A DNA stretch of 64,000 nucleotides, from NCBI GenBank assembly GCA_029204225.1, contig CM055103.1, positions 38,528,954-38,592,953 on the forward strand, in the 5' to 3' direction. The notes under the pieces are model-generated. The model made no database searches. It saw only the letters and a program-made list of their open reading frames with translations, and was not told the DNA's origin. Made by a program: the position numbers and the translations under genes. Positions 33,400 through 46,413 of this stretch are shown here, piece by piece (the stretch's first letter is position 1; every line of letters begins with the position of its first letter). Source of the stretch: Diphasiastrum complanatum. Taxonomy: Eukaryota; Streptophyta; Lycopodiopsida; Lycopodiales; Lycopodiaceae.

Positions 33400-36260
33400 G
33401 TCTAAGAAGGATATGTATATATATCTTTGTAAATATTGTGAAATTGATGATGAAAAATCGAGTTTTTCCACTTCCATCAACATTGTCTTTGAGTGGTGAG
33501 GTAAATATATCATATGTGAGTGATCTTATGAATTAATTACATTGTTTGGAAGACACTGGAGGTGATTACAGGTCTAAGATGCTTGCTGCACTTTACTTTT
33601 GTATGTTTGATCAAATCTATGTGCCTTTTGTGGAGTTAAATGCCAAAATAGCTAGTTTTTGTAACTAGTCTTGATTCTAGTTCATAGTTTGGATCTAGAT
33701 TTTTGATTTGTACATCCTCCATCAATTTTAGGATTGATTGGGATTGAATTTGCTGTAAAATTTTGTCAGCTTAAACATGGAGTACAATTCGATTGTCAAG
33801 AATCACATGTTACTCCAATAATCAGAAGTTATGATTGTATTTTTGATAATAATCTATTTGGAGTTTCTTCTGAACATGAATCAAGTGAGCAATTGAGATA
33901 CCAAAGAATGTCTTTCTTGAATTCCCATTGGAAAGTTGATGGTGACAAAATTTTTGCTTCATATCGAAGTGTATATAACAACATCATCTTTGAAGAGCAA
34001 TATGCTGATTGTTACGTCCACGTCAAGTATGTGAGATTCAGAATAATTCCTGACATGGATAGCCGGTACTCTAGTGTAAGGTTATTAGCTACGCCACATC
34101 ATTCCAGGCTTGGCCAATAATGTAACTAATAATCTAATGAGGGGCCAGATACTCTAATTGGACCTATGGAGTTTGTGCTTGTTGATTGATAGCTTTTATG
34201 CAAGAATAGGAGGTCAAATGCTTTTGATAGGATTGGAGGGATCCTAGAGAGAATCTTCTCTAGCTTTTGGAGAGTATATCCTATAGGAACTCGTCCATCT
34301 CCTCATTGTTTTTTTTAATTTCAGAAGCTAGGATCGCCTCCTCTCTTGCATTCAATCACCTTGGCTTGGGGGTGAAGTGGTTAGGGTTTTGACTAGCCAT
34401 TTCCTATTGGTTGGGTGGTTTTGCTCCACAGGTGTCCTTTTTGTTGCATGTAATAGGAGGATCTAAGGAGATCTTCACTTGGCGATCGTAATACCGATAA
34501 TCTTTGCAATGACAAAAATGAAAATGAGTTATTCAGATATTAGATTAATAATGGCATGTTTGAGTATTATAGTGATGTAAATATCATTAGGATGTGGCCA
34601 AACATGGAAGATACATTCTTTGACTTGGAGCATCACTACTTTGGATCATCAAGAAGTGTTCTAAACATCCTATTAGTAAAGGAGATCATCAATGGATTTG
34701 TGGCAGTCCATCTTCATCATGACACTGTCACTAATCTGGTTTATACCGATGGACTAAGAGAAAATCCAAATCCCTTCCTGCTGGATTAAATAGAGAGGAC
34801 ATTAGCATCAAATCATGTACAACAATACGAAGCTAACGGAATTGGATAGCTTATCCAATCAAGAAAGATATTGAAGAAGAAGACTATCGAATCTTGTTGC
34901 TTGGATCCTGTCAACCCATGTAAAACTAATGCAATTAAAGACAATCATGTGTTTCATCAATTACTTCTCAATGATCTTATTAAAAATATATGGGATCAAT
35001 TTGTAGATCAAAGGTTTTTTCTATAGAAGATTGCAACAACCTTGTTCCACAAAAAAAAAAAATGAAAGCTGAACCTAAGGCAACGATATTTGATAAATAC
35101 GAGATGGCTACTGACAAGAATAATACCTGGAAAGATGTTTCCTACTTCAAGGTGGCCAGATATTTTTCACCTTCCACCAAAGGATTTATGGAGCATGGCA
35201 CTCGACAAAGAACTACACGACATGTAATTAGCCCACAAGCTCACTAAATGCAATGCTAAATATAGTCATGGAGCTAAATTAGACTAGAATTAGTCATTAG
35301 GATTGTCAATAAAGTGGCTCGACAACCGCGCTATATTTGCAATAGCAGGATTGTAACAATGGTTGTAAGGCCTATTTTAGCCAAATAGTAGAGGCACAAA
35401 AGACCACTATAAATAGTTGAGATCGTGCTAAATTTGGAGGCTATTATTCATTTGTTTAATTTGAACTCTGTGTTCTCTTGTGTTTCTGAAGCTTCTCTTG
35501 GAAAGCTTTCTTGAATGGAATTGGTGGTTCATGTGCCTAAAATCACATGAGAGCTTTGATCATGCTCTAGAATCAGTTCTTGCATTTCCGTGCTTATTTG
35601 ATGATCATGAATGGACTAGATGTTTTAATGCCAGCACATGACGCCCTTTATGAACAAATGGAGTTTCTGGGAGGTGTCTTCAACATCTCTAGTCCACCTT
35701 ATTAAGAAAGGGCCTTTTGCTCGAATTTTGGAATGCTTTTTACATATCTCGATATTGGTGTTTGGTAGTCTGATAATCAATAAATGGTTCTTCTTAAGGT
35801 GCTTTCACGTAACAAAAAACTTAAATGACATGTCTAAACTGTATTTTTAAAATAGGCACGACGGGTGTACCGTGTTGGGGAAAAAAAAAACCTTTGAAAA
35901 ATGTTCTTTAAATATGGGTATGCATAGAAGCTAAAGATTTTATGTTCAACATTATAAATCAACTAGCAAGCATGGATACAACAAGCTAAATTGTAATCTT
36001 GTAAATTCAAAGGCATATTGATACTCGAAGAAGACGCAACTTTTTGTAATTCTCTATATGCTATTAATCTCACATGTCTTTGGCGTACATTTGATATTTG
36101 AAGTCTTGCTTTGATTTAATATATGTTTCAAAAAGTTTGTTCATTCAAAGTTGTAATTGTGATCTTTTCCTTTTTGTTTTCTTTTAGGGTTGTCCATTCA
36201 CAAGACACGTATCAGCATATCTATTATCAAACTCCATGCAATGCTAGAATTTCATTTCTG
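33400..36260. other. Unassigned stretch with weak coding-like frames
   Basis: Open plus-strand segments at 33734-34120, 34556-34789 and 34990-35247 have fairly protein-like composition (for example HHYFGSSRSVLNILLVKEII and ATDKNNTWKDVSYFKVARYF) but match no family that I recognise, and stops separate them. They could be exons of an unknown gene or a dead transposon. The rest up to the leader of PDF-PPR copy 3 shows nothing recognisable. Confidence 0.35.
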
Positions 36261-36286
36261 ATGTGCTCCACTTCTTCTTTTGTAAC

Positions 36287-36372
36287 CTGGAAGCCAATCC
36301 AAGAAAAAAGCAAAGCAAAGTACAACAGGCTGGAAGCCAATCCAGAAAAAAACAAAGCAAAGCACAACAGGC
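36287..36372 (+). repeat. 43-bp tandem duplication in the leader of PDF-PPR copy 3
   Basis: ctggaagccaatcca begins at 36287 and 36330; each is followed by an A-rich caaagcaaag tract and acaacagg. Copies 1 and 2 have a single version. It lies just before the start codon at 36376. Confidence 0.85.
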
Positions 36373-36375
36373 ATC

Positions 36376-39300
36376 ATGGCAACACCACCAACGGCAATGG
36401 CAATCGCAGCAGGAGGAGGAGGGCTTTGTTGCAGTCCAAACGATCGGTGTTGTTGTCATTACGCCTTTCGTTCTGATCATCAATCTCTAACCCATTTGTG
36501 CCCCCGCCTCATACTCGGAGCCACAAATGAATTTGCCCTCTCATTTTCTGCTAATTCCCTCACTTCTACTGCTCTTCCTTCTCCTCCTACTAGTGGTCGT
36601 CCTTGGATGGCCATGGTGCCAGGAATTCGGATGACAAGTAGCTTGGAGGAGGAGCGTGAGTGTTTAGCTCTGTTCTGTTTTCATTGATGTTGCTATTTCT
36701 TCCTCTTCTTCTTGTGAATTTGTTTCTGTTATGTGTGATAGAATTAGCACTATTTCCGGTGACTGCGTGTGCTTCTGTTACTCTCTTGTTTCGATGTGCT
36801 GCTGCTGATGGGTTGGCTATGAGTGGATGGGTTCGCAGGCCAAGCAGCTAGAATAGGACTTTGGAAGCAGTTTTTTCGCGATCCTTTGCAGTGGTGGGAC
36901 AAAAGGTTTGACAAGGTGAGATTCAAAGTAGAGACATTAAGGACTCTCTACTTTGTGAATGTTTATGTTTGTGAGATGCTGCTGGACCTTACTGCCGGGT
37001 GGGTGGGCTAAATTCAGAAAAGGTAGTTTTACTTTCTGTTGGTTTCTGGAAGAAATACACCAGATTGCAATCCTACGCATACTAAGTAGAGTGAGTGACA
37101 TTCGGTTTGGAATTGCTCTCTTCAGCTTGGCTTGATACCCGCTTGCGTTTAACAGGGAAGTCCGGAAGCCCCCGATTTCGAACACAAGACTACCGGGAAG
37201 GCGTTATGGATGAATGATAGGTTCAGGCCCTCTTGGCTGGAAGCAGAGCTTGCTACTCTCAACTCAGAACAATTTGCTCTCAACCTTCACACCTGTATTA
37301 TACTCAATTCGCGTTTCCCAATCAGTTTGGCCGACCTCCTAAACCCTATACCCAGCTTAAACCTACACAACTTTCTTTTGCAGGCGAAGCATCTTCGAGA
37401 ACGACACAACTGTGGGAGGAGTTCTTCTCAAATCCTGCACAGTGGTGGGACAGCAGGAGTGATAAGAAGGTGAAACTGCTGGTACCAGTATTCACTTCAT
37501 TCAAGCGCTATTGTGGCCTAGTACTTTGGCTGCTTAGATTGTTGTATTAGAATTTGTTGCAGTTGGTGGTTCAAGTCTAGCCATGTTTGATGACTACTCT
37601 ATTCCAAATACTAACAGCTGTGATCATTCTAGTTTCTTGTGAAGCTTGGAGGCCGTCTACTCTTGATCATTCTAGTAGGTTTTCTTGAAGCATTGGCTCC
37701 TGACGTTGCGTGCTCGCATTTCTTTCCAGAGAAATCCGAAATTTCCCGACTTCACACATAAGACCAGAAACGAGGCATTATGGATTGAAAATCAATTCAA
37801 TCCTCCTTGGGTTCATACCAAACTAGCTGCCATGGTACAATGTCAAGAACAGGGGCAATCTGGTTTTTCAACACCTGAAGTCTCTGGTATGTTTCAATTT
37901 TTGTCATGCTCTTTTTTAATCGCTGGCTGAGGGGAGAGATGAATTTCAGAAATTTCTAAAGCCACATCTACATTCCTTAATCAAGTTTTGGCAAAGTTCT
38001 GATGCATGCTGGTTTAGAGCATGCAGGCAGAGTAGCGAGGATGGAACAGCTCTGGCAGGAATTTTTCTCAGATCCGTCACAGTGGTGGGACAACAGATTT
38101 ACTAAGGTGTTGTTCTCCATCTTGAGCCCGTTGAAGATGCCTTGTAAAGTGAAGCTGTAAGGATGGGTTTGGACTTATTTCGGGCTTCAGTTGCTTTAAG
38201 CTAGTTGTCCTCTGTCTGTGATTTGTGTACTGTTATGCAGAAAAATCCAAAATACCCGGACTTTAGACATAAAAGTACACTTGAGGGCCTGTGGGTTCAT
38301 GGTTGGCTGAACCCCTCCTGGGTTAAAGCAAAGATGGCCACTATGGCATTGGGTCATACACAATCAAGTCCTGGATTGAGATCACGGTATGGATTCAATC
38401 TGTGTGGAATGTGGATTTGGAGACTCGGGTCTGAGAGTACATGTCTTCTTTGTTATTGGTCATTTAAAATTAATAGTTGTTCAAATTTCCTTATGATCAT
38501 CATATGAATCATGTTGGGTGTCCAGCTCCTTTCACAAGGATGATAAGGTGAACAAACTCTGTCAGGAGGGACGATTGAAAGAGGCACTACACATGGTGAA
38601 GCTTATGCTCCAGCAAACTACCAAAGCTCCATTCGGCGCCTATGTTTGCCTTTTGAAGGGGTGTGCGAGAGGGAAAGCCCTGGCGGAGGGCAAGCAAGTG
38701 CATGCCCTTATAGTCCAAAGTGAACTTGATTCAAACATTTTCTTAGCAAACAACCTTGTTGACATGTACTCCAAGTGTGGTAGTCTGTCTGATGCACACA
38801 AAGTATTCAGCACAATGCCCCAGCGCAATGTGTTTTCCTGGACTGCTATCATCTCAGCATATGCTGATAGCGGACAAGGTGTGGAGGCTATTAATCTATT
38901 TCAGCGAATGCAAGAGACAGGCATAGCACCAGACAAGGTTGCATTTGTTGTTGTCCTAAAAGTCTGTGCCGGAATTAAAGCCCTGGAGCAGGGCAAGCGG
39001 CTCCACTCTGACATCATAAAAAGAGGCTTTGAGGGCGATGTTGTTATAGGGAGCACCCTTGTTGACATGTATGCAAAATGCGGGTGTCTAGAGGACGCAC
39101 GTGAATTGTTCAACAGCATGAGCGAACGAAATGTGATTTCGTGGAATGTGATGATTACAGGATATGCACAGAATGGGTTTTGCAAGGAGGCCCTTGCTCT
39201 GTATGAGCAAATGCAACAGGAAGGCGTGCAGCCAGAAAATGTCACGTTCGTTGTTCTCCTAAAAGCATGTGCTGGTATTGCAGCCCTGGAACAAGGCAAG

Positions 39301-40341
39301 CAGCTCCACTCCCACATCATAAAGAGAGGCTGTGAGTCGGACGTGATTGTACAGAGTACCCTTGTTGACATGTATGCAAAATGCGGGTGCTTAGAGGACG
39401 CTCGTGAATTGTTCAACAACATGACCGAACGAGATGTGGTTTCATGGAACGTGATGATTGCGGGATATGCACAGAATGGGCTTGGCAAGGAGGCCCTTGC
39501 TATGTATGAGCAAATGCAGCAGGAAGGCGTTCAACCAAACAAGGTCACGTTTGTTTTTCTCCTAAAAGCATGTGCCAGCATTGCAGCCCTGGAACAGGGC
39601 AAGCAGCTCCACTCGCACATCATAAAGAGAGGCTTTGAGTCGGATGTGATTGTACAGAGCACCCTTGTTGACATGTATGCAAAATGCGGATGCACCAAGG
39701 ACGCCCGTGAATTGTTCAACAACATGACCGAACGAGATGTGGTTTCGTGGAATGTAATGATTGCGGGATATGCACAGAATGGGCTTGTCAAGGAGGCCCT
39801 TACTCTGTATGAGCAAATGCAACAGGAAGGCGTGCAGCCAGACAGTGTCACGTATATTTGTGTTCTTTCTGCATGCAGCCATTCTGGCCTAGTAGACGAA
39901 GGTCGTCATCTCTTTGATTCCATGTGTAAAATTCACGCTGTCACACCAACCATGGAACACTGTGCATGCATAGTAGATCTTTTATGCCGTGCAGGGCGCC
40001 TGGCTGATGCTGAGGACTTCATCAACGAATTGCCATTTCAGCCTGATAGTGTGGTTTGGAGGACTTTGCTTGGCGCTGCTAAAAATTATGGCAATGTGGA
40101 AGTTGGAAGACGTGCCTTTGACTGTGTCGTGAAGTTGGAACCAGAAAGTGCCTCAGCTTATGTGCTGCTATCGAACATTTATGCAGCTGCCGGCAGGATG
40201 GATGAGGTAGCAAAGATAAGAAAAGATATGGAGGACATAGGTGTGAGAAAAGTGCCGGGGTGTAGCTGGATTGAATTTGATAACCCAGTGCATGCCTTTG
40301 TTGTAGGTGATGCCAGTCATCCAGAAAGCAAGGAGATTTGA
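36376..40341 (+). CDS. PDF-PPR fusion protein, copy 3 (8 exons, 926 aa)
   Basis: Exons 36376-36655, 36839-36915, 37156-37294, 37384-37469, 37730-37886, 38027-38106, 38241-38386 and 38526-40341 join in frame. Three PDF modules are present (QWWDKR/PDFEHK, QWWDSR/PDFTHK, QWWDNR/PDFRHK). The PPR tract is the best-kept of the three and its tail is the longest: VPGCSWIEFDNPVHAFVVGD then SHPESKEI and a stop. The stop comes from five missing bases after gagatttg; the next words (ggtgggcttgatgaaag) still match copy 1. The usual acceptor of intron 7 (TGCAG in copies 1 and 2) reads TGTTG here. The first downstream AG, at 38524-38525, restores the frame with a shorter junction, and I used it. An organellar RNA-binding role is inferred, as for the others. 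There is no DYW domain. Confidence 0.83.
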
Positions 40342-42200
40342 ACTATATGTATTGGTGGGCTTGATGAAAGCTGGCCATTGCTTTTGGGTTCATCAGCATG
40401 CCTCCCGGGACATCTCTTCTCATCAAGAAGAATTTTCGCATTTGTTTTGATTGCCACAATGCCATAAAGATGATTTCAGAAGAAATGATGGGGTTTCACC
40501 ATTTTAAGGATGGCGTCTGTTCTTGTGGAGATTATTGCTGATTGTAAGTGACAAAAAACAGCAAGAAGAAGTAGCTCATTTGTAAAGGCAAGGCTTGGTT
40601 TTGGAGTTTTTTGTTGCTTATATTGTCACATAATTTAGTCCCGAGTCTTGTGTAGGTTTTTGGATGGTATTCTTATTGGCCTTCTGGACAGAATACAAGC
40701 CATTCACCTGTATCTCCATTTTTTATTTGAGTTTTTGGCCCTGCCGTAGGCAGGGGCTTATTGTTTTCATGTTTGGTTTTAACCTGCTTGAGATCTTTTT
40801 TTTTTCCTTTTTATTTCTAAATTTTTTAATACATTTTGAGGGCCTTAACGATTATTGCGACGACACGTTTCAATTTTTTTAGTTTTTAACAGCACTCTAT
40901 TTTGAAGTTCTCCAAGTCTTCACGCTGTCGCAAATCACTTTGGACGGAGACAATTTGAAGTTTTGATATTTTTTTGTCACGTTCCTTGTCCTCGCTGGCG
41001 CTGCATGCAGGTGTGGATGTGTGGGTGCCACCAACGTGATCTGATCTGTTGGCATAGAAACCATTTCTTTGAATCGTAGTCTCCTCCAGGAATCCTGTGA
41101 TTTACAATCATAAATCCTTTGATTTGTAGAGAAGCAATTTTGAAAAGAAAAAGTGAATATCAGACTGATAGAAACTGAAAGAGGTAATTTTGAAAGGAAA
41201 AACTGGGTATGAGTTTCATAGAAACTGAAAGCAATATAGCACATGGTTCGGAAGTTAGACAAGTTCAAATTTTTTGTAAGATGCTGATAGTTTTGCATAA
41301 GCTTTGTGGCTTTTATTCGCTACTACATAGGACTCCAGATAACAATTCGTTGATCTGTTTCTATGTTTATATATGAGTTGTGGTGTAAAATAATGGCTGA
41401 AGTGGAGATAGATGCATTTGGTTTGCACGTGCATTGAAAATGTATAGGCACTGATACAAACTTGCAATTGTTTTACCAAGAGCTTGTGTATCAATTGTGG
41501 CATCAATGTCTCATAAAATTTGCATGGCAGATATTCTGGCTACAAGGCATATTTAGCCGTAACATAAGGAGTTTCTTTCTCCACCTTATATCAGTGTACT
41601 TTAGAGCATATCTTCGTGTCTATCTGATGTAGTTTCCACCAGGCTGATGTAGGCCGATGCTATTTTGAAGCAGTAACAATCATCATGTTGGGATTAATTC
41701 TGGATCAATATAGCATGCAATCAATTAATCAACTAAAGAGCCATTCTTGAATTTCTGAAAGGGGGATACCTCAATATTGATAGGAAACTAGCCAGTCCTC
41801 TCCAAGGTTGCTCTGCCTGTCAGTCTTGCAGGTCCGCTGGCGTCGGATTTTCGATAATCCTTTGATTTCTGCTGGTCTGTCCCTTCTATACTCTTCTTCC
41901 CCTATTCTGCTGCTTACCTTGCTACCTGCTCTTCTTCTTATAAGATCAATAGCCAACTTTTGGTCGTGAGTGACCGACGGTAGCTACTAGTAACAATAAT
42001 GTTCGTGGTGGGCTCCGATGGTTGGAAACTGCGCATGATTCACATTGAACTGACTACGTGCAATGTCTATGGCAACTCTGGTGATGGCCAACAACACGAA
42101 AAGTTTTCTTCAACGCAAAGTAAGGTGATGATCTTAGTAGGAGCGCTGGCTCACGCACTTCCTTGTTCAAGCGCGAGACAGGTCTGACTGTCCCCTGATA
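40342..42200. other. 3' flank of copy 3 and intergenic DNA
   Basis: Positions about 40508-40585 match the 3' block at 11127-11200 downstream of copy 1. Beyond that nothing is recognisable; short minus-strand frames near 40897-41506 have no domain content. Confidence 0.5.
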
Positions 42201-42219
42201 GGATGATCCATGGAGACTT

Positions 42220-43270
42220 GCGAGGCTGAGTCCTTAGCTGGTAGGTGAGACTAGTTTCCAAATCAGAACGATGTGGCAAACGTTGCTGGAGCAACAATCT
42301 GAACTACCTCAAAGCGCAGTCTGATAGCTTCAGTATAGTGGGAATGAGCATGATTAGCAAGCTATTTAGTAAAGGCTTGTCATCCCGGAGCTGATTAGCT
42401 GCCCGAAGTCATCCCACAAATCTGTTCTCGTAGAAGGCATTCTCAATTCTGAATAGTCCTCAGCTTCTTGTTTGTTAATACTTTCAGAAATCAATTCTGG
42501 TAGACTGACTCCGGATTCCTTTAAGATATCAATCTGATCAACATCAGCTAAATCTATGCTAGTGTTAAGCCTTTCAATATCGAAATTCGAAAACTAATGT
42601 CGTTCTTCAAGACATAGTTGTTGCTAATGACATTGAGGGAATGTACCTGACCTAGTAGGGGAATCTCCATTAGTTTCATACTCAGTGAAATCTACGGATG
42701 AGAAGTCAAATATTTGCAAGAAGCCAGTTTGATCCAATGCTCGTTCTTTATCATATTCTATTGTCGATGCTAACGTGGGCTACCGCTCTGACGAGCTAAA
42801 TAACTGATCTTTACAATTTGTCGAGGTTGTAGTTAACAAGGATGATAGAGAATCGCAATTTATTGACCTTGAAAAACCAGCAAGATACAGCACCGACGAA
42901 GGTGATGAACAATTCGAAGTAAAATTGTCGCTCGAGGTAGATATGACTGTACAGGTTTGCGTTGATGCTTACTATTTACGCTGATGCTAAGATTTAGATC
43001 CGTGATTCTATTTTATATTGCATGATCGCTGGTCGGAGACGTAGGATGACAGATCACCATCTCTGAAGAGTAAATCTTATGAATATCTGATAAATTAATT
43101 TCGACTGAGCATGATTCCTTGCTTGTCAGTCTTGAGTCTTGTAGTAATTCATTGCATGTTAAAGATATTCTCGCGGAATCGGTTTCATGCTCGGAAGTCT
43201 TTTTCAAGGATTCTGAAACTGAATTACCCTGAGACTGAAAGACGGAAGAACTTGGGCGATTTTCATTCCT
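42220..43270 (-). pseudogene. Decayed coding-like sequence, Ser/Asp/Glu-rich, family unknown
   Basis: Reading leftward, three protein-like runs follow one another in different frames. They are about 43270-43013 (SLKKTSEHETDSARISL, ending SDHAI), about 42975-42640 (TVISTSSDNFTSNCSS and onward, with one internal TAG, to FDFSSVDFTEYETNGDSP), and about 42590-42370 (IDLADVDQIDILKESGVSLP to LWDDFGQLISSG). All are hydrophilic and Ser/acidic-rich, like a disordered region of a nuclear or signalling protein. I do not recognise the family. They could be exons of a live gene or a pseudogene; splice sites could not be assigned convincingly. Confidence 0.4.
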
Positions 43271-44079
<809 letters not shown>

Positions 44080-44126
44080 GGTTGTACCATGATGAAAATC
44101 AGAGGCTTCCATGCCTCATAAAGATC

Positions 44127-45335
44127 TCAAAGATCATAGAGATCAAGATCATAAGATGAGCAAAAGTGTTGATTATCAAAATTAAGCAAACTAGCTTGAC
44201 TAGTCCACATATTATGAACTTTATCCATGATGGATCTAATCTTGAAATCAAATTCTATCTTGATCTTCTTGAGGCTAAATACTTGCTCAAGGATGTAAGT
44301 GTCCTCTTTGGATGCTTCACTTAATCTCAAGAGAAGTTTACAAAATGCCTCAAACCATGTAAAAGCATGATTTTTCAAACTATGAGCAACAAGCTCATTC
44401 TTGCTCTTACTAGATCCAAGAGCATACACTTGTTGACTCAACCACTTGCTTTCTAAGTAATCTGGAAACATATCTAAGCCATGAATGACAAGTAATATGT
44501 CCATACTAGAGGCATGATACAAGACAATCATTACCTCACTCCAACTATGAGATGTAGAAACCTCATAAAAGCAAGATGGTACATCAAGTAATGAAAGAGA
44601 AGCATGAGAGAATATGTTGGAGTGAATACCACCTGAAACTTTCCTCTCTTTACCATGAACTTTGAGCCACAAAGACTCGGCCTTGCCCCTTGAAGATCCC
44701 CTTGAAACCATGTGTTGAGAAGACTCCTCCTCAAGCCTTGGCAAATCTCCATCATACACTTGGATTTTTGGTAGATTTGAGAATCCTACCATCATCCTCT
44801 TGATTGAAATTGGATCCTCCTTACTCCTTATGTGCAAAGGAATATTGGCAAAGAAAATGGATCTAAAGATCCCCAAAGTATCAACTATTGCAATCTTCAT
44901 ATCAAGTACTTTTGATAAGAGGTACCTCCAATTGAAGTCTTCAAGCAAGAAGTCACATGAAATAGCACTATCTTTGCTTCTACATGATGAAATGAAATCA
45001 TTCAAATGAACAAAATAAGAGAATTGATGAGAAGTAGACCTCCTTGGCAATAACTCTCCATGTGCTTTTGCCAAAGCACTATCTTCATGAGCTTCACCAT
45101 CTTGGAACATAGACTGAGGTACATCACTTGCCTCCTTCTTGAGATGATCCAAGCTCCTCTTGGCCACACTTCCACAAGGATTAGCATCAATTTTGAAAAG
45201 CTTACCACAACTAGTCCCTCTGGCTACCTTATCATCATTTCTCTTCTTTAAAAGCAAAATGCCTCTTATTACCACAAATGAAGTACTTCTTGTTGGATTT
45301 GCAACTTGTTGATGTTTGTGATGACTCTTCATCAC
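44127..45335 (-). CDS. 402-codon ORF following gag in LTR element D, function unknown
   Basis: A long open frame starting MMKSHHKHQQVANPT. It overlaps the degenerate zinc-knuckle part of gag in another frame, so its first 35 residues are probably a shadow. The rest is of mixed composition (KRSLDHLKKEASDVPQSMFQ, LLEDFNWRYLLSKVLDMKIA, SLKNHAFTWFEAFCKLLLRL, LSEASKEDTYILEQVF) and shows none of the copia or gypsy enzyme motifs. It lies where pol would be. It could be an extra ORF of the element, captured host sequence, or a chance open frame; its length in AT-rich DNA argues mildly for coding. Confidence 0.35.
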   Translation of the reverse strand: MMKSHHKHQQVANPTRSTSFVVIRGILLLKKRNDDKVARGTSCGKLFKIDANPCGSVAKRSLDHLKKEASDVPQSMFQDGEAHEDSALAKAHGELLPRRSTSHQFSYFVHLNDFISSCRSKDSAISCDFLLEDFNWRYLLSKVLDMKIAIVDTLGIFRSIFFANIPLHIRSKEDPISIKRMMVGFSNLPKIQVYDGDLPRLEEESSQHMVSRGSSRGKAESLWLKVHGKERKVSGGIHSNIFSHASLSLLDVPSCFYEVSTSHSWSEVMIVLYHASSMDILLVIHGLDMFPDYLESKWLSQQVYALGSSKSKNELVAHSLKNHAFTWFEAFCKLLLRLSEASKEDTYILEQVFSLKKIKIEFDFKIRSIMDKVHNMWTSQASLLNFDNQHFCSSYDLDLYDL

Positions 45336-45411
45336 TCTCCTCCTTTGACTTGTCCTTCATGAAATGTTGATGTTGCTCTTTGTCCCTTCCTCTTGGCTGG
45401 TCCTTTGTTAA

Positions 45412-45735
45412 CTATGTTTTCACCTTCCCACCATAGATGGATTCCAATGTGTCCCAAGCCTCCTTGGATGTGGTATATGAGCCAATATCACACAACAATT
45501 TATTTGAAACATTTATCTTTATGATATGTAGAGCCATCCTAGCTCTCTTTTTGTACTTTTGGACCTCTTGGAGCTCTTGAGGCCCCTCCTCAAGTCCTAG
45601 CACAATCTTCATCACATCTTGGAGCACCAAAATGGACTCCATTCTAGCCTTCCAAATAGAATAGTTGGAGGATTCCAATAGAAAGGAATCCCCTAGATGC
45701 CATGTAATAGTGAAGGCTCCTTGTGATTTAGGCAA
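45412..45735 (-). CDS. Gag N-terminal part of LTR element D
   Basis: A 107-codon frame, MPKSQGAFTITWHLGDSFLL then ESSNYSIWKARMESIL, containing the NYxxWKxRMxxxL motif of DUF4219/UBN2 gag with its Trp intact. A SKEAWDTLESIYGG segment follows, the usual conserved block. The frame stops at 45412 shortly before the zinc knuckle, so full-length gag would need a frameshift. Confidence 0.75.
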   Translation of the reverse strand: MPKSQGAFTITWHLGDSFLLESSNYSIWKARMESILVLQDVMKIVLGLEEGPQELQEVQKYKKRARMALHIIKINVSNKLLCDIGSYTTSKEAWDTLESIYGGKVKT

Positions 45736-46413
45736 TAAAATGTTGCTTCTCTCTCACTATAGGATCCTTGAAAGGTGTACTACCAACTCCTATGCAAGAT
45801 CTTGCAACAAAATGTGAGATGGATCTCACTAGCTCTACCAATCTCCCTCAAACTAGATCAACCTCTCATCAATTGATGGAGTATAGGCAAAGTTTGGGTC
45901 AAACTATCTTTGGCACGTGTGAAACACTCCAAGAATTCACAAATCACTCAAATACAAGCCAATTGTATGAAAGAAAGTGGCCTTGACCTTTGGGAAGCCT
46001 ATTCTTGAATTTTTTGGTCAAACTAGCAAGATATGATCAAACTAAATGTGTCCACACAGGTCTAGGTGCCCTACCTAAACCTCTTCAAAAGCTTATAACT
46101 TTTGATTGGCTCCACCAAATGGATTTGAAAAAAATTGCTACAAAAACTAGACAAAACTAGCTTTCAAAAAGCTATCTAGCACCGAATTTGGATCTAATTT
46201 GGAAGAGAACTTTCCAAATGAACTTGGCTGTACTTTACACATGTCTAAGCAGAGAATTCTATACAGTACCTGAAATGATTCAATCATTATGATAATGAAC
46301 TCTCTTGATCCAAATTTCCTTGAGATAGCATGGGAGATGCAATCACTCTCTAGATCTTGATTTTCATGAAAATTTTGAAACTATGGATGATAGATGCATC
46401 AAAAACTTAGGTA

